Numbered from the stretch's first letter, positions 23,732 through 38,900 are shown. The stretch is 64,000 bases of DNA from Hofstenia miamia (GCA_004352715.1 SCFE01000088.1:831816-895815), one strand, 5' to 3'. Translations and numbers: made by a program. The notes: generated by a model from the letters alone, not told the origin.

Positions 23732-26700
23732 AATGTAAATATGCAATGATTGATTTTGAATGTATAAAAGTAAAGATGATCGAAGTCCATTTCATTTATT
23801 GATTGATGTTTATCAATAACATTTAGCGATTTTACTGAACAATTTATCTGCTGAATTTTAACTTCACATAACCTAAGTACATACATTTTTTGCCATTAAT
23901 TTTCAATATGTTTGTTATAATATAAAATACGATCTTTAATATCTTCGATTGGTAAATAAATATTTTCTATTTTAACATAAATCACTTCAGCATAAGCATT
24001 CTGCACTAACCTGTTTTTTCCCCTAGCTCTGTAGCATCGAGTCTTACTAGATTAGGATATCGTTGAATTGATCTTACACTACTTTTCTTGGATTTTTCGT
24101 CGTATCGCTGATTGAAAATCTTGTCGTTCTGCTGCAAATACATTTAGAATTTTGCGACATTGATATCATATTCTTCCATCCGTTAGTGGCGTTGTTAACT
24201 GATGTCATGCATTTAATTGGTCAATTCCACAACTAATATGTGTGGTGTTTACTAGACGTATGATATGAAATCGACACTATTTCTACGTCACTGATCAATG
24301 GCATTACATATGTTGCGAATTTTCCTTAATTCTTCAATAACATGGTTGTTGGAGCCTTCATTAACTCAAATAGTTTTATCATGTGAAGTTTTTTTAGAAT
24401 GACTTTCTAAAACAGTGGAATAATTGTCAATTTCACAATTAACCATTGAAATTCTTCATTCGGTATTTTAACCCTATTTGCCTCACTTTATTTTTGTCTA
24501 TTGAACTCACAAGGAGGACTGATTCTGCTCTCCTGTAATAAAAATTTTTCTACTTAATAATTTCCCATGAAACCTTGTACTTTGTTAAAACAATATTTCC
24601 TATACAAAATGAGGCCTTCATATAGGTGAGGACGTCAGCATTTTCCTACCTAGGTAATGAAAAATTCATGATTTTTTGACGTTTTGGTTAAATTTTATGC
24701 TGCTTTTTGCGCTGACAAAACTTGGCTAATTTATTTATGAGAGGCCTTTTACTTTAAAACAGATCAAAAATGCCGAAATGGCAAACAAAAGCAGTAGCTT
24801 AATGTAAAATCCCAATATGACATAATCAAAATATTGTTGAAAAATGTCCTTTAGCAAGAGAACGGGTGAGTGAAATTACTTCTAATTTTCAGAATCCTTT
24901 TCATAAAAGTAAGTCACAATCAGTGTTTTCAAACAGCAAAGACTTTAAAAAGTTTCACACTATAAAATTTGCAAAGTATTCATCAATATATAATTTTTTT
25001 GTAATAACTTTGGTTAATTCATATTATGGAAAACTTTATGGTAAGTTGAAAAGTCATAAATGTTAAGGAGCTGTAGCACTTTTTCGATATTATTTTTTAT
25101 TGGTGCCCAATGTTTATCATGTTTAAAGTGAAATTGGATTATTTATTCAATAAATATGTTTTGAGTAGGAAAATTGGTGGATATGTAAGAAAAACAGTTT
25201 TTTTAAAAATCACTAATAGAATTTGTGCAGTAGATTTATACTCTAACGTCTGTAATGCCTTTAAATGTATACTTTTTAAAGCTCGAGTATGCTTCTAAAA
25301 TGCTATATTCTACATAAATAATATAATATAATGATGATAAAGAAGCTATTAAAATATTTTGCAAAGTTTAAATATAAATGTTAATAATCAGCAATTTCAT
25401 TTGCTTTTTGGCATAGCACTTAAGATTGTTGCACAAGTGCTAATTGAATAGATTTCAATGGATTTTTTAAATACGATATAATTACACACTAGGGCACTCG
25501 TTGATTAACCCTACTGCATATTTTCACAACTGCTTTAGTTACTGATGCGCTACTCACATTTTTAAAATAATACATTTAAAGTGAAGGTGGTTGATTTAGG
25601 TTTAAAGAAATTTAGTGTTTTGTTTGCAATTGTTTGATGATTACATCTTATTGTATATTTCTGATATCGCTCTTGCCAATTCAGTGCCAATAGATGGCAT
25701 AACGAATGCAAATAAAGTTATTTTATTTAGGTTTGGGTTACTGCTTTGAAATCTGGCCCGAATGACATCAATCTGAAAGCAGTTTATGAAAATACTCAGG
25801 TACGAAACCTTTTGTCCTTTTGCAGCTGTATCAAATTTACATGAAATCATTCTCTTCTTTTTTAACATTTATATTTCTGTGGAGAATTTGTTAATTTTAA
25901 CAAAAACACATTGGCACTCGACATTCGTTTTCATAGACGTGGTCGTCTTATGAAAGCCTAATGTATGCAATGGCACAGCTAATCTAATCGCTCGAGCATT
26001 ATATGAACCCAAAACCTATTTACATATTACTCTTTAATGCTCTTGGTCAATCTTTATGCTGTTGAAAAACGTGTTAATAAATAGTATTTTGATCAATAAA
26101 ATTGCTTTTGTAAAAACTTTTAATGCCCAGACATTGGCATTATCATGGAGTTCTTTTGCCATTAACCAGTTTGGAAGGACGTAGATTACCAACGAGTTGT
26201 CCAATTGACTTGCGACTATTTTTTTTACCATTTAGGCAGATTATTTGTTATAGACCGTTCCGATTATTTTATATTTGAATTTTACCTTCCGCCGTGTCAG
26301 CAGGTATGCTGGAGAAGAGAGAGTCAGAAAGAGCTGGTTGTTTTGCCGATTAACGATTCATTCTATGACCCTTCGACTGACTGATTCAAGACTGTGTGTG
26401 CAATGTTTAAGGTCTTTAATTCTGCTGAATGGGAACCTCCTTATTTTCCACGAAGTTGTAAGTAGCCAATGTCGTTATAGCGTATGAATGTAGAGATGCG
26501 AGATAGATGCAGTGCATTTCGGACGTTCGATGGATTACAGCGCTTCTGGATATACTTTGTCTAAAGAGCCTTGATGTTCCTCACAAGAGTGTAGTAGCCA
26601 CCCGACTAGAAGATATAATTGTTTAGCAATTGTTAAACAACACATTTGTCTTTACCTGAGTGTAGTTAGAATTTTAATCATGTAAAACCCCATTTAAACT

Positions 26701-26777
26701 ATTACCTTCTAAGGCCACATGTTTTGAATATTATACACTATTTGAGACATGCTTCCCCTAACGACCTCTTCATTTAG

Positions 26778-26900
26778 CAATTCGTGTTCCAAGATGAGCT
26801 AGGTGAGTTAGTTCTATCGATTAGCAAGACTATTCCCTTCGGACTTCTACTCTTTCTTTCATCATACAGCCTTCTTAAGACTTTATCTGACCGCTGGAAG
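26778..26900 (+). CDS. BRIP1: BRIP1-like exon: start of helicase domain 2
   Basis: Acceptor CATTTAG, donor AAG|GTTTGT, 41 codons in phase 0. It encodes [19 protein letters not shown] and [20 protein letters not shown], matching the FANCJ segment before and through motif IV. First exon found. Confidence 0.92.
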
Positions 26901-29900
26901 GTTTGTATAATGTTTTCTATTCTTTCAATTGCTGAAAAGTTGTACGATAGTAAAAAATCTTTTGTAGTTTATCTCTATGATAGCTAGAATAATAATTTTT
27001 TATTTTAACATGTTACTAATTATTTATGTGGGAACCAACGCAAAATTAAACAACTTCTTCCGCCGAGAATCTCAAATTTTAAACCAGTAATGCTGTTTAT
27101 TTTATCTTTAATTTGCGTTAATAATCCAATAAACACCAATGCGTTGTAGAAGTTCAAAGAAATTTCGCGATTTCTGAATATGAAACTGTTGAAGTATTAA
27201 TCTTAAATTTCCTCGGTATAAAAACCTTTATCTCAAGTTCTTGAAAGATCAGTGACAATTTGTTTGTTTTATGTTTAACTTTGTGTGTTTTTGTATTTTT
27301 TTACGTAATATGAATATAAGAAAAGTAATTATTTTGTTGCCATAATTTCATTCAGTTTTCTGGTATAATCACTAGAATATATTGGGTCATTTGCAGTTTG
27401 AATATTCGTTACTTTTATAGCTATAATAATTTTGCGAAATGGGCGCCACGTCAAAAACGTAACTACTGTAGGATCAGCGTACCTGTATTGGATTTGCTGG
27501 TCACAATTCCATGGAGATGAGCTTGGTGACTTTAGAGGTCTGCGACTAATATTATATGCAATTTTTACTAATTTTCTTTAAAATCTAAGTTATGCTGTAG
27601 GACGTTGAGGTGGATTTGGCACCAATAAATGTTGGTGAAATTAAGAGTGTTGTAGCGTCAGACAGTGCTGGTCGTTATTTATCGCCCAGTCTAGTGTTTT
27701 CTCATATTTGTAAATATGTTAATAGCAAAAATTGTATATAAAGTGATACTTTTTATTGTTAATAGAACAACAGTTACTCGGTTTCTTGCTTATTGTTAGA
27801 ATCAGGGTTGCTCTAGTTAATGTTCACCTAAGCAACCTTCTGCCTTGACATTAAGTTCTCTGGTACTGTTCACGCTATAGCTAACCCAGTGATTGTACAG
27901 TATGTCTTTCAGCTGACTGGCTTGTGGGGCCGAATTGAATGTGTAAAGGAAATATTTCAAGAGGAACCAGGTAAAACATCGACTCTCCAAAATACCATCG
28001 TAAAATTCAATGAAGTTATCCATCGTGCTGAGAACGGTAAGTTTTGGAAATCACTTCATTCCTAAGTGAATTTGACTTTAGAAAACACTAACGGGGGTGC
28101 TCTACTAATGGCGGTCTGCAGAGGAAAAGTTTCCGAGGGTATTGACTTTGCTGATAATGCTGCTCGTGGTGTTATCACAGTTGGGATTCCTTTTGCCAGT
28201 CCACGTGATGTACAGGTATGTACACTTTAATTCCTCAAATTGATATTTGAAGATCTGTAATGTTTTTAGTGAATGGCATTTTCTATAATTTTAAATTTCC
28301 CAGTTTTTAGTTCTTGTTTTTCGGATTGATTTCCATAGGGATTATTGGATATTTGTCATCCAATGTTTTCTAAAATATTTTTAGTAATTTAGTTTCATTG
28401 TTTGGATTCCGAAAATTTAAAGTACTTTTGTTAACTCAAAAGAATTAACTATTTATTGACTGTTTAACTCGTTTACAAGAGGTTCTCGCCTTTCGTGTGT
28501 AGTGAAATTAGCAATTTTTTTGATAAAAGTCTACATGTACAATCTACAATGTTCTCACATCACTACATGTCAAAGTAAAAATCGAACCAGGCACTTAACC
28601 ATATCCTGAGAGGAATCTTGAACACGGTGATAAAGGGGTTTTGCAATCCAGACTATCAAAAGTAGCACGATTAATAAGTCATTTCTGAACCAGTGTCAAC
28701 AATCATTCTATTACCGAAGTGACATTAGAATTAGTGTGATTAAACACTTCTCCTTACCACAATGGTCAGTAACATGCAATACCTCGACAGAATTAACAGA
28801 CTCCGTGGTTTCTTCACTAACGTGATTTGCTTTTTTTGTGTTGCATACTCTGTCAAAATGACCCCTTAATAAACAATTCATACATAACTTGTTTATAGTT
28901 GGACAACTGGGACTCTTTGTCAATTTCAACACAAGATTAAGATTTATAACACATTTGCTACTGAAATTGTTTCTTGAGCTGAAGACATGTCTCACGCATT
29001 TTTAACATCTGTTTCTTGATAGGAACTCTGCAACAATTCGGCTCCTTTGAGTCCAGCCTCAATTTGACCTGCTATCGTGATACACTCTGACTACGGTTTC
29101 ACTTCAATCAATAACCTCTGTCGAATTTTGTCGCAAGAAGGCTTCTGCCAATTGATCTCGTAACATCGTTTTCAATGGCACCAAAAGAACACGTAGATGC
29201 TAATTCACGAAGGCTGGTAATATATTAATCGATAGTTTCCTATCCTATGTTCGTTGTGTTCGCATGCGTCGTCGTAGCATAAAATATTCGTTCTCCTTCA
29301 TCTCTAATACAATTCATTACTGCTTTCTTGACTTTCGCGTCTTCATTATCCAACGTTGCTAGAGTAAAGAATTTACGTAATGATCGTTCCCATCTTTCCC
29401 ATTGCACCTGTGGTTAGACAAAAACGGCTCTGGTTGACGTACAGCAAAATTGTTTTGTATCATCTTTATTCGTAAAAAATAGTTTATTTGGACTTTATAA
29501 ACACCTAAAAATTCTTTTTATGCTTCTGTTGACTGCGTCATGAATGTTCAATAGAAACGTTAGTAGCTTTATTCAGTACTCAACTGTCTTATGCACAATA
29601 CGAATAATACTGTTTGCTAGCAGTAAGTTACAATCTGTAAATACTGAATATTATGTATACGTCACACATATTTTGTTTTGAATGTTGCACATTCAGTCAA
29701 TATTTTCACTGTTTCAAAAATATGCGCATCATTCAATCTGCAATATTCATGATGTAAATGCGATCCCATGAAATGTTTTTGAATTTCCGACGGAACTTTT
29801 CTCACAAAAAGTCCTCAAATTTCTATACCTAACCTTTTTGTTAGCAGTATTTGACATGAGATACTTGGATATATAGGTACACAAGTAGTGATCTGAGAAT

Positions 29901-32900
29901 GACTTAAACATGTAGATTCGAAAAATAGATGTCATTTCTTTTGCCTCCAGATTAGTTTGTTATGAAATAATGTATTAGTGATTTACGTCCTGTATTCATA
30001 GTTGTGCTGATTATGTTTAAATCGAGTGAATCAGATACTATCAATAATAGAAACTTCTTTCGTCTAAGTAATTAATATTAAGATCGCCTAAAAAATAAAT
30101 GACTTTGTTGTAATCTAATGCCCTTTCTATCTCTGCTTTCTTAAAATTCATGAATTCCTTGCCAAATTGCTTTTTTGGTGAATAAGTTACATTTATCAAG
30201 CCGTTTAACTTGCAATTTTGTCCTCCATTTATCTTTATCTCCACATTGTTTCGAAATGAGGATGCGAGACTTCCCGGCTTAGACATCTAGTTGAACACAT
30301 TCTCTTCGGTATTATTACCGTTAGCCCCCTCCCTCGCCCCGAGAAACCTTGTTTTTGCAGAAAATTTCATGTTTTGCTGGAAATTTGAAATAATAAAAGG
30401 CAAGTCAGTTTATCTGTGGGGACCAGGGTTGGGGTGAATGTTCTCCTAGAGTAATTCAAAAGTGTATGCAGTGCAATCAGAGTAAATGCTTGACAAAATA
30501 GGGTTATTGCTATACAAAGTTTAATATGATTTGCGCAGTTTCTCCAATAACCATGGTTACATATATGTGGATAATACCAAATAATCGTTTGCATGTAACA
30601 TAAATATTAATAGAACCAATAGAACAACAATTAACCTGTCCATCTCCATTTTGTTTGTATTAATACTTTCAATTCCAAATCATTGGCTGGATTCATAAAT
30701 GCATTGCGATAAGATGTGGTTGGCCGTGGAAGTAGTTCTTTGAACTGTTTTCCTTTGCCTTATTGATTTCTGAATATCTGCAAATGGTTAATGCTGTTGT
30801 TTTTTTTGTCACATGATCATAATGTGTCTGATTTACCACAGTTTGATAGTGTAAATTTTTATTACCTCCACGTTTAGTTTTTCTTATTATAATAAGAAAA
30901 CAATTTTAGCTCTAACTAGTACAGAACGTCTTGCAAAAAATTTCGTTTCAATCATCCTTGTATCACATAGAAATTTTTGAAATAGAGAAATCATATTTAA
31001 TTTGCAATTGCTATTAGCTAAGTCTTTTATTATCCCATTGATCTTTACGATTGTCTTATTGACATCAAGAGCAAACAGGAGGTATCTCATTGAAAATTAT
31101 TTTTTGCGGACTAATTCTCTCTATTGCCATATCAATAAGCAATATTCTGAAATTCTGAGACTGTGTTTTCATGAGGTTGGAAATTCTTTGAATCTATCAA
31201 TTCAGTGTTAATCAAAATCTTTCATATTTTCTGTGGTGATATATTTCTACAATTTCAGTGAGCTTTTTCGTAGTTAATCCACTATATAAGTGTATTGAAC
31301 ACTTCTCGTTAAAAATTCAACTATCAGTTCGAAAAAAATCGAAGAATAGAATTTTTATTATTCCAAGTATTGTGGTATCTTTTGGTAATTGCTTAATAGC
31401 TTTTCTTGTTAAAGGCGGTGATGTTGGAATATTCACACAATTTTTGAGAGGTCATTAATATCAACATGAGTGTTGTCACGTTTGTTCTTCATTACAATCG
31501 TTTTCTTTTGTGCCAAGATTCAAATTTGTCTTTGACATTTTTGCGCGATCTTTCTGAAATTCATGTTTTACAGGTTTAAAATGTAACGTTAAGGCTTCAG
31601 TGGCTAAGTCTTTATCTAGCTTCCGAAACAAAGAGCGCAGGGGTGTATTTGATTTTGAATAAATGTAGTCTCCTGCATCTTTTATGATTGATTCCTATAA
31701 AATACCATTTTTTATTATATTTGCGAGAGCAGTCGAAACGCAACCGTCACTGCAGTGTCAAATAATAATTATTTTAAATCCTAATGTTTCAATTTTTCAA
31801 CTTTTATATTGTTTCATGTGTACATTTTTTGTTTTGTATTGATTCGTTCAATATTTCACTAGCCGCCCCTGAAATGATGAGACCCAGCACTTTTATGCCA
31901 CAAGCTCTTCCTAGAAAATTTTGAACGGTGAGAGGGAGTGGTTCAATTATTTTCCATAAAATTATTTTAGAACAAAAACTTTTTGCAATTTCTGCACTAA
32001 ACATTTTTCTTACACCTGATAGTTAGTATTCTTAAGACTCCTTCTATTTAAGGGAGCCGTGAAATTTTTTTGAAACAATAAATTTTATCGTATGAAAGCC
32101 ACAGGGAATTTTTTCATGTAATATTCACATAAATTTTCCCTAATTTCATTAAAATTTTAGATGGTTTTAAAAAAGGGTCGGGGCAGGCCAAAATGTTGAG
32201 TTAGATTTTCAATCTAAAGAATGATATTTTCAAATGCCGATGTGAAGCGCATTTAGTTCTTCATGATTTCTATTTTTTGTTGAAAATGCTGTGATTCTTT
32301 CATCAGGCTCAAAATTACCATTTTCCATATCATAATCATTAAAGTTAGTTCCCCAGTATAATGAGAATGGCTGATCGCAAAATTTGTCGGGTAGCAAATC
32401 TACAATTAAATTCGTACCGTTATTACAGGAATACGTTTAAACCCTCCAATAAAAAGAATTCTTTTACAAGAAGTCCTATGTATCCGGGATGCGTATAGGT
32501 ATAGGATAGATCCGCTAACGACACGAGTATATTTTCCAAATAAATAACATGAACTATCAAATATTGTGGCGAAACTCGCACATTAAATTCTACCTTATCA
32601 CAAACATTTTGTAAATCCTTTCAAAACTCAATAATTCATTTTTGGTGATATTTGAAAATATTTTGTAGCTACATAATGTAATGTTCAAAATTTCGATTAT
32701 TTGGATTGGCTATTTCTAAATAAAAAATCCAGGTGTTTTATTTGTGTAAAAATGCGATGAAGGATTTGTTTCTGATGTTCCTGAGGATATTGAAATAGGT
32801 TTTGAATGATCCTAAAATTGGTATTAAAATATTCTGGAAAAATGCTAGTTTCACTATAGGCATTTTTGTGTTTCCAATAATTAGGCCTACTTCTAAAGTA

Positions 32901-35900
32901 AAAAATATCGTATCTGAGAAAAAACTTTGAAATACCTCATGAAACATAACTGCGAAGTCCTAAGTCTCCCATTTGAATTCCTCAGAACAATGTCTAAGCG
33001 AAGTATTCGCGGATAAATGAAAATTCGAGAAAGTCGTCGTTGGACTTTAAATGTACCACAAAGCATTAAAATTTGGTTGTAGAATATTATATTATTGGTA
33101 AGCACCTTTATATTTACGTATTTCTAAAGTGCCTATTTTGATTGAATATTTGCAGAAACCTATTCTATAACGCTTGACGAGAAATTGGAAATGTTGGATA
33201 AATTATAAACTAGTTTCTATTAAAATGTCTTCATTGTTGTGAGGTTTCACAATATAGAAATTGAAAATTTTTTTGTTATGAGGCTAATCAATAATCATTG
33301 CAAATATAATTTGTAAAGCATAGTTTCTCAATAATTTTCTACCAGATATGTACTAGCATCGGTTATTTTAGATACCGGACGTATTGACTACGTATAGCAA
33401 TGATCGAAAATTTAACTTAAAACTGTTCTAGAATAACTGAATTTGTCTGGGCTACATATTGTAGCTCGAGTTACAGCGAGCATATTCAACTTTCAGTGTT
33501 TATTGTTAACATGCCAACTACTTGCATCATTTTCCTAAAAAATTTTGTTTGCTCTTAACCCTTTAAAGCCCAGCGTATGAAATTTCATACGTTTTACTCA
33601 CTTTATTAAAATAATCACTTAAAATCAACCTTAGCCTATATTCGTTTGTAAATTGCCATAAACTCTTATACTAAGATTGTTCTAGCATTCTAGCAACATT
33701 AGGCAACCCTTTGAAAATTCTGTGAATGACTTCTCCGGGCGATTATGATGTGACCATTACATTCAGGAACTATTGATGCCTTGGTCATTGCTAACTCAGG
33801 GGGCTCGTCGCTATTTATACTTTCAATGTGCGACATCGTATGGCTTACAAAAATTAAGCACTTACGTGCTACTATTGTACGCCCTTGTTGGAAAGGCATA
33901 AGTCCATGAATCTTGTCCTTGTTTAATCTGTCCCAAAGTGAGACGCCATAAAAGACCCTTTTACAGGTGTTTATGGAAGCCTCAAGCATCTCCAGTACCC
34001 TAGCAGCTTCTGCCAATGTCTCGCACGCATAGGTCAGTGAGAATACTATAGCACCTCCCAAGAGAAGGTAAGAGTGCTTTGCCAAATCTATTCTGACGTG
34101 CTACTCGCCGATAACGTAGGATCTTCATCGTGCCGTTGTTTCGCTGAATACAGGATAACAATTCGTCATGATAGATAATTCAAATATATCCCTCTTACAT
34201 CCGATTTTAATGTGAAATGAAAGTAAATTCGCAAAACTATTGAAACGCAATTCTTATTCAAAGAATTTCTCTTTTACTTTACAGTCGTGTTTGCTTTATT
34301 TATAGTTTTAGTACATATGTCACTACAAAAATATTGGTGTGCCACAAAACCAATCAATTTACTTAAATTGTATTAATGTCCGGTTCTCAGAAATTCCATC
34401 ACCCACTATGGCTACATCAAATACATGTCACTCTCAGCCTTAATTAGTGTACCATCAGACAGTGCCACACCAACCCTGGCATTTTCCACTACCAGTAGAG
34501 TACACGATAAAGCAGTAAAGCAAGGACAATTCATGTAAAAGGCAATTCACAAAATATTCTGTGGACTCTTCAAACATAATTTGTGAAGAATTTCTTAGCT
34601 GTCTTTCCAATAGAGGACTGAATTTGATGTATAAAATGCCAAGAATACACTCAATATGAACTGTGAAGTGATAGCATTATTTGTGATTTGTCAGTTTGCT
34701 TTGAAAATATAAGTGTTCTATTATGTTGATGTTCAATATCATTAAAGGCTCTCAATGTTGAAACAATCAGTGTGCCAGTATCAAAAAATCTACTCTTTAT
34801 TCAGTGCTCATATATATATATGCGAACAAGATGTTACTTTCGCTATAATATTTAAGGTAAAAATAGCTCCGGTAAAAAATGATAACAATTTTTAAATAAA
34901 AAACCATTCAACGAAACTAAATCCTTTTCAACTCATTAAAGTGCCATGCTTTGGACTAACACATTTAGGCGATCACGCACAAATAACAACAGTACCCGTA
35001 AACACACCAAATGTGGACATGTACATTATTGATTTTCACTAAAAATGTGTCATTAAGATGTAAGAAACGGTCTATACTGGAACCACAAACAGCCAAACTT
35101 TACTGAAGATATCGGTTATGAACCAAAAAACATTCTACAGAAACTTCAAAAAGTTGCCTGAGACGGAAATGTTTTGTCAAAATTGCTTTACAAAACCCTT
35201 TGAAATCAACCGCTCATTTGAACTCAAAGTTTCAAGAAACCCATAACAAAGTTGTCTCAACATCGGCATTGTACCAAGCACTTTCAAAGCAGGTATGTCA
35301 AAAACATGCGAAAAAAGTGCCACTTGGACATAAACAGAAAGAAGGCTTGGTTGGCTTCAGTGAAACATGTTCGTTGTATGGATTTTTTAAAAATGTTTTT
35401 ATAGCCGATGAGTCCATGTTCCAGCTACATGGAAATAACATTTCTCATTGGCCAATACGCCTCTCAAGCTATCTCCAAAATTTTCCCAAAAATGCATGGT
35501 TTTGCGGTGCCTATAAAGGCTCTTATTTGAAAATTGTGGAAGGAGGTACGTTAGACAGTTCGAAGTATGCTGATATTTTAGCAGAATTTATCCCATTTTC
35601 GGACCGGATGGATTCTGCAGAGAAAAAAATCTTCAAATTTTCCATTGGTCTGACAACACACCAGAAATTTCACCTATTGAAAATCTTTGGGGATTATGCA
35701 GGACGGTGTGGAACAGAAATATACAAAAATATGCAAAACCTGAATTAATATTTGCTGTGGGTCCAAGGAAAAAATTACTCCGAGAATGCAAAAATTTTGG
35801 TGGACTCAATTAAGGACAAATTTTTGAAATGTGTTCGCTCCGGAGGCAATGGTTAATTTCTTTTACATAAACTTATTGAAAACTTAATTTGCCATCGATT

Positions 35901-38900
35901 GATATACATTTTGTTACTCTGCATGTTTTTTGCTAAGAGATTGAAAAAATTCTGTTCCTCATTTTTTTATTGGAACTATATGTTTGGAAGTAGTGGATAT
36001 TATTTTTAATTTGAGCTAAAGTTATCCAAAATGGTATGCTTAAAACAGAGTTCAAACTAGATCCTCATCTCAACTGATTTTTCTGCACGTTGACAATTCT
36101 GCTCCTGCCCCACACCTAGGGATGCCATTTTTCAGCCGGGGTTCCAGCATCAATGCCTTTAGTAATTCAGGCAACTTTTTATATGGTATACGTTTTATAT
36201 TGTATATAGTAACATTTAGTCATTTTCCTTTATTGAAAATATAGCACCAAATGAAAATTTCCTATTTTTCCTATTTAAGTTTGCCCTCCCATGACCCCTC
36301 CACGATGGAGGTGTGACACTGATTTTCACGACATACCATCTAAGACTCTTCTTTTATAAGATACTATTTTGTTGCCAATATTTTATTGCTTCGATGGGCC
36401 CAGGGACTAAAAGAGCAAGTATAATGAATTTGGAAAAATATGTAATTTACAAGCTAATTATTTCCAAGTTGAAGTTGATTATTCTCAGTTTCAAGTTGAT
36501 TATTCGCAAGTTGAAGTTTGATTGTTATAGAATGCCATCCTGTGCATTGAACACTTGCCAAGATTCTGTAATTTCAGTAACATTTTATGTCAACAATTCC
36601 AACATGTCGATTGCATCCATGTGTTCATCTGAATCAGCTGCGAAAGAAACAGTCTTTTTCAGCATAAGAAGCAAGAGGTAGTTTCTGGGCTCATTGCAAT
36701 ATTTGCGGCAAAGATTTCAGTGTGGGAAATCAAGGCTACCAAGTTGTAACACAAAATTGTAAAGGTCTTCATTATATTGAGTGAACTAGGTATGTTTTTC
36801 ATTTGGCTTGATTTGTATTGGATGTCTGTTTTTGTCAAGTAAATATTATTTTTCAATTTTGAAATACCTTTGAGAAATTGTTTTAATTCTTGTGTTATGT
36901 GCATTAGTATTTTTGAAAGTCATATATGAGAACCGCAGCTACCAGGCAGAAGACCAAAATCACACATGAGCGAAATTCATAAGCATGTTGCCGTCAATGA
37001 CCAATCTGCGCCGAATGGCCAAGAATACAGGTATATCAAATGAATGCTATCTGAAACCCCGTTCCCTCTACGTTTTTATTTTGTGGTTAATGTCACCTGA
37101 ATTTTAAGTTTTTGTTAAAGGTGAAGAATAAACTTGGATGAAGTTAATTTTCTCAGTTGACATTGAAAAAAAAATTTGATGAAGCACCTGCGCTTTGTTT
37201 GCATACAGACTGGTGAGCAACGTCACACGAGTACGAGTCTTGAAGAACGTGAAAAAGCAAGGAAGGGGCGGATTAAGCCTTAGTGAATGCATCACGGAAA
37301 TTGATCTACAAAGAACTCGATAAGTTAATGGGTGAAGTGTCTGTAAACTGGCAGCTTCGATGCATTAAAGGTGCCAATAAAACAAAGTAGCTCTTGGAGA
37401 ATACCGACTACTTGAATGAAAGCAACGAAACTATGGTTTCTCTTTGTTCAAAACAATTGTTAACATTTTTTGGATTTTTTTCTTGTTTATGATCTATGTT
37501 TGCATGTTCTTCCTTATAGTTTCCCGATAAAATTTTGAAGTCCTATATTCCTATTTCCTATTCTTACATTATTTTCATGAAAAGCTGTTGCCAAGTTTGT
37601 ATATTTTAAATTTTCGTTCCAAAATCAATAGCATTTAAAAAGGCTATTTTTACCATTCTTGGATTGCTGTTGAGATCTATATTATATTATTTATAGAAGC
37701 TTTTGTTATACATTTGTATTTGTAGATATTAGTAGCTTTATACACACAAAATCGCAATAGTGGCGCGTTGTGCAGTAGATAATTGCGTATTGCTCAATTA
37801 TTTTCTAATAATTATTTGTATTAAGTTGTTACATAGCCGGTAATATTAAATTGAGTTTTATTTTGTATATTTAATAATTTAATATTCAAGTGAAAATACC
37901 AGTCTATAAGTTTGAGTAAATATTTATTACGTAATAAGAGCGCTTAATTAATTACTAAGTCAATGGTTTAGTTTCCGCGCCTTCATCTAAGTGCCGGTAT
38001 CAGCGGGTGTGTACTTGTCGAGTGATTGGCCCTCACGCTTAATTACTTGAACACAGAAATGGACTTTGAAGTTGTTTTGCAGTGTTTGCAAACACCGCGC
38101 GCTGTTTAATCTCATCGCACTTTGATTACGCCGCTGGTGGGAATTTCTTGAAAAAATATTTCTCACTCTAATCCCGATACCTTTTTGATAGTTCGTTTGA
38201 AATGCACGCATTGTAAACATCACTTTTATGCCATTCTTTTAATCAACGAGATTCGACATTCCAACTTTCAGCCTGGTTGTACTCGCTGGTTTTGAAGTTG
38301 GCATATTTAATATTTTTATACAGCTTTCGCTAAATGTCAGCTTTGATTTTCGCACCTGTTTCATTAAATGCTTTGATTTGCTAAAAGAAACAAAACTACG
38401 CCCTTCTGGACATTTTTGATTACATTTACAAATTCAAGCTTAAAAGTGGTGAAATCTTCTTACACTATGACAACAATAAAATCTCTTTTTGCACCCACGC
38501 TTAGTTTTGTGCAAGATTCGGATCTTGTTTTGAAACCTCGTTCCACGGAATTTATTATTTTACGAATTGTTAACGAAATTTTTGGATTTTTGTGCGGGGG
38601 CGTGACTGTAAAACATAAATTTCTAGCTGAGCTCTAGTTCACATTTCTATTTAGTATCAATTTTAATTTGATTCTTATCTCTAATGACAAATCATTTTCT
38701 GCAAAAACGTAAAATTCAATTCAGTTAAACGTGAAATCATGTCTGACATTTTTACAGAAATATTTAGGAATTTTTTAAGTTTCTTCTGAAGCAAAATCAT
38801 CTTTCCAATGACATAGAAATCAGAAATTGAAAGCTTAATTTTTTTTATTTTCAAATAAAATTCTTATTGATTTTACTACATTTTTAGTGATTCGTCCTTG

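Larger units (their letters stand above)
21949..26777. other. Region upstream of the first visible helicase exon
   Basis: About 4.8 kb in which the N-terminal exons of the BRIP1-like gene would be expected; I looked for the Walker A, DEAH and GT-SP motifs on the plus strand and did not find them. A weak coding-like stretch at 22560-22900 and simple repeats at 23282-23333 and 23510-23731 are listed separately. Confidence 0.5.

Noticed and set aside
24000-24420. Coding-like fragments on the minus strand (for example YDEKSKKSSVRSIQRYPNLV)
   Set aside because: Short, stop-ridden and without recognisable motifs; possibly an old repeat but not supportable.
25641-25868. Minus-strand open frame ending ELARAISEIYNKM after a CTTTCAG acceptor
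   Set aside because: No family match, no partner exon, no poly(A) signal noted; not enough to call.
26275-26487. 70-codon plus-strand open frame just before the first helicase exon
   Set aside because: No match to the FANCJ segment expected there and no splice sites in phase; neighbouring frames look equally random.
27600-27740. Open stretch [20 protein letters not shown] after a TGTAG acceptor between two helicase exons
   Set aside because: The flanking exons join directly in phase and match FANCJ without it; inserting it would add an in-frame stop.
30880-33110. Assignment of the unidentified block to a Polinton/adintovirus capsid region
   Set aside because: I considered it because of several ORFs in a row, but none of the stretches resembles the major capsid, ATPase, protease, polymerase or integrase of that group.
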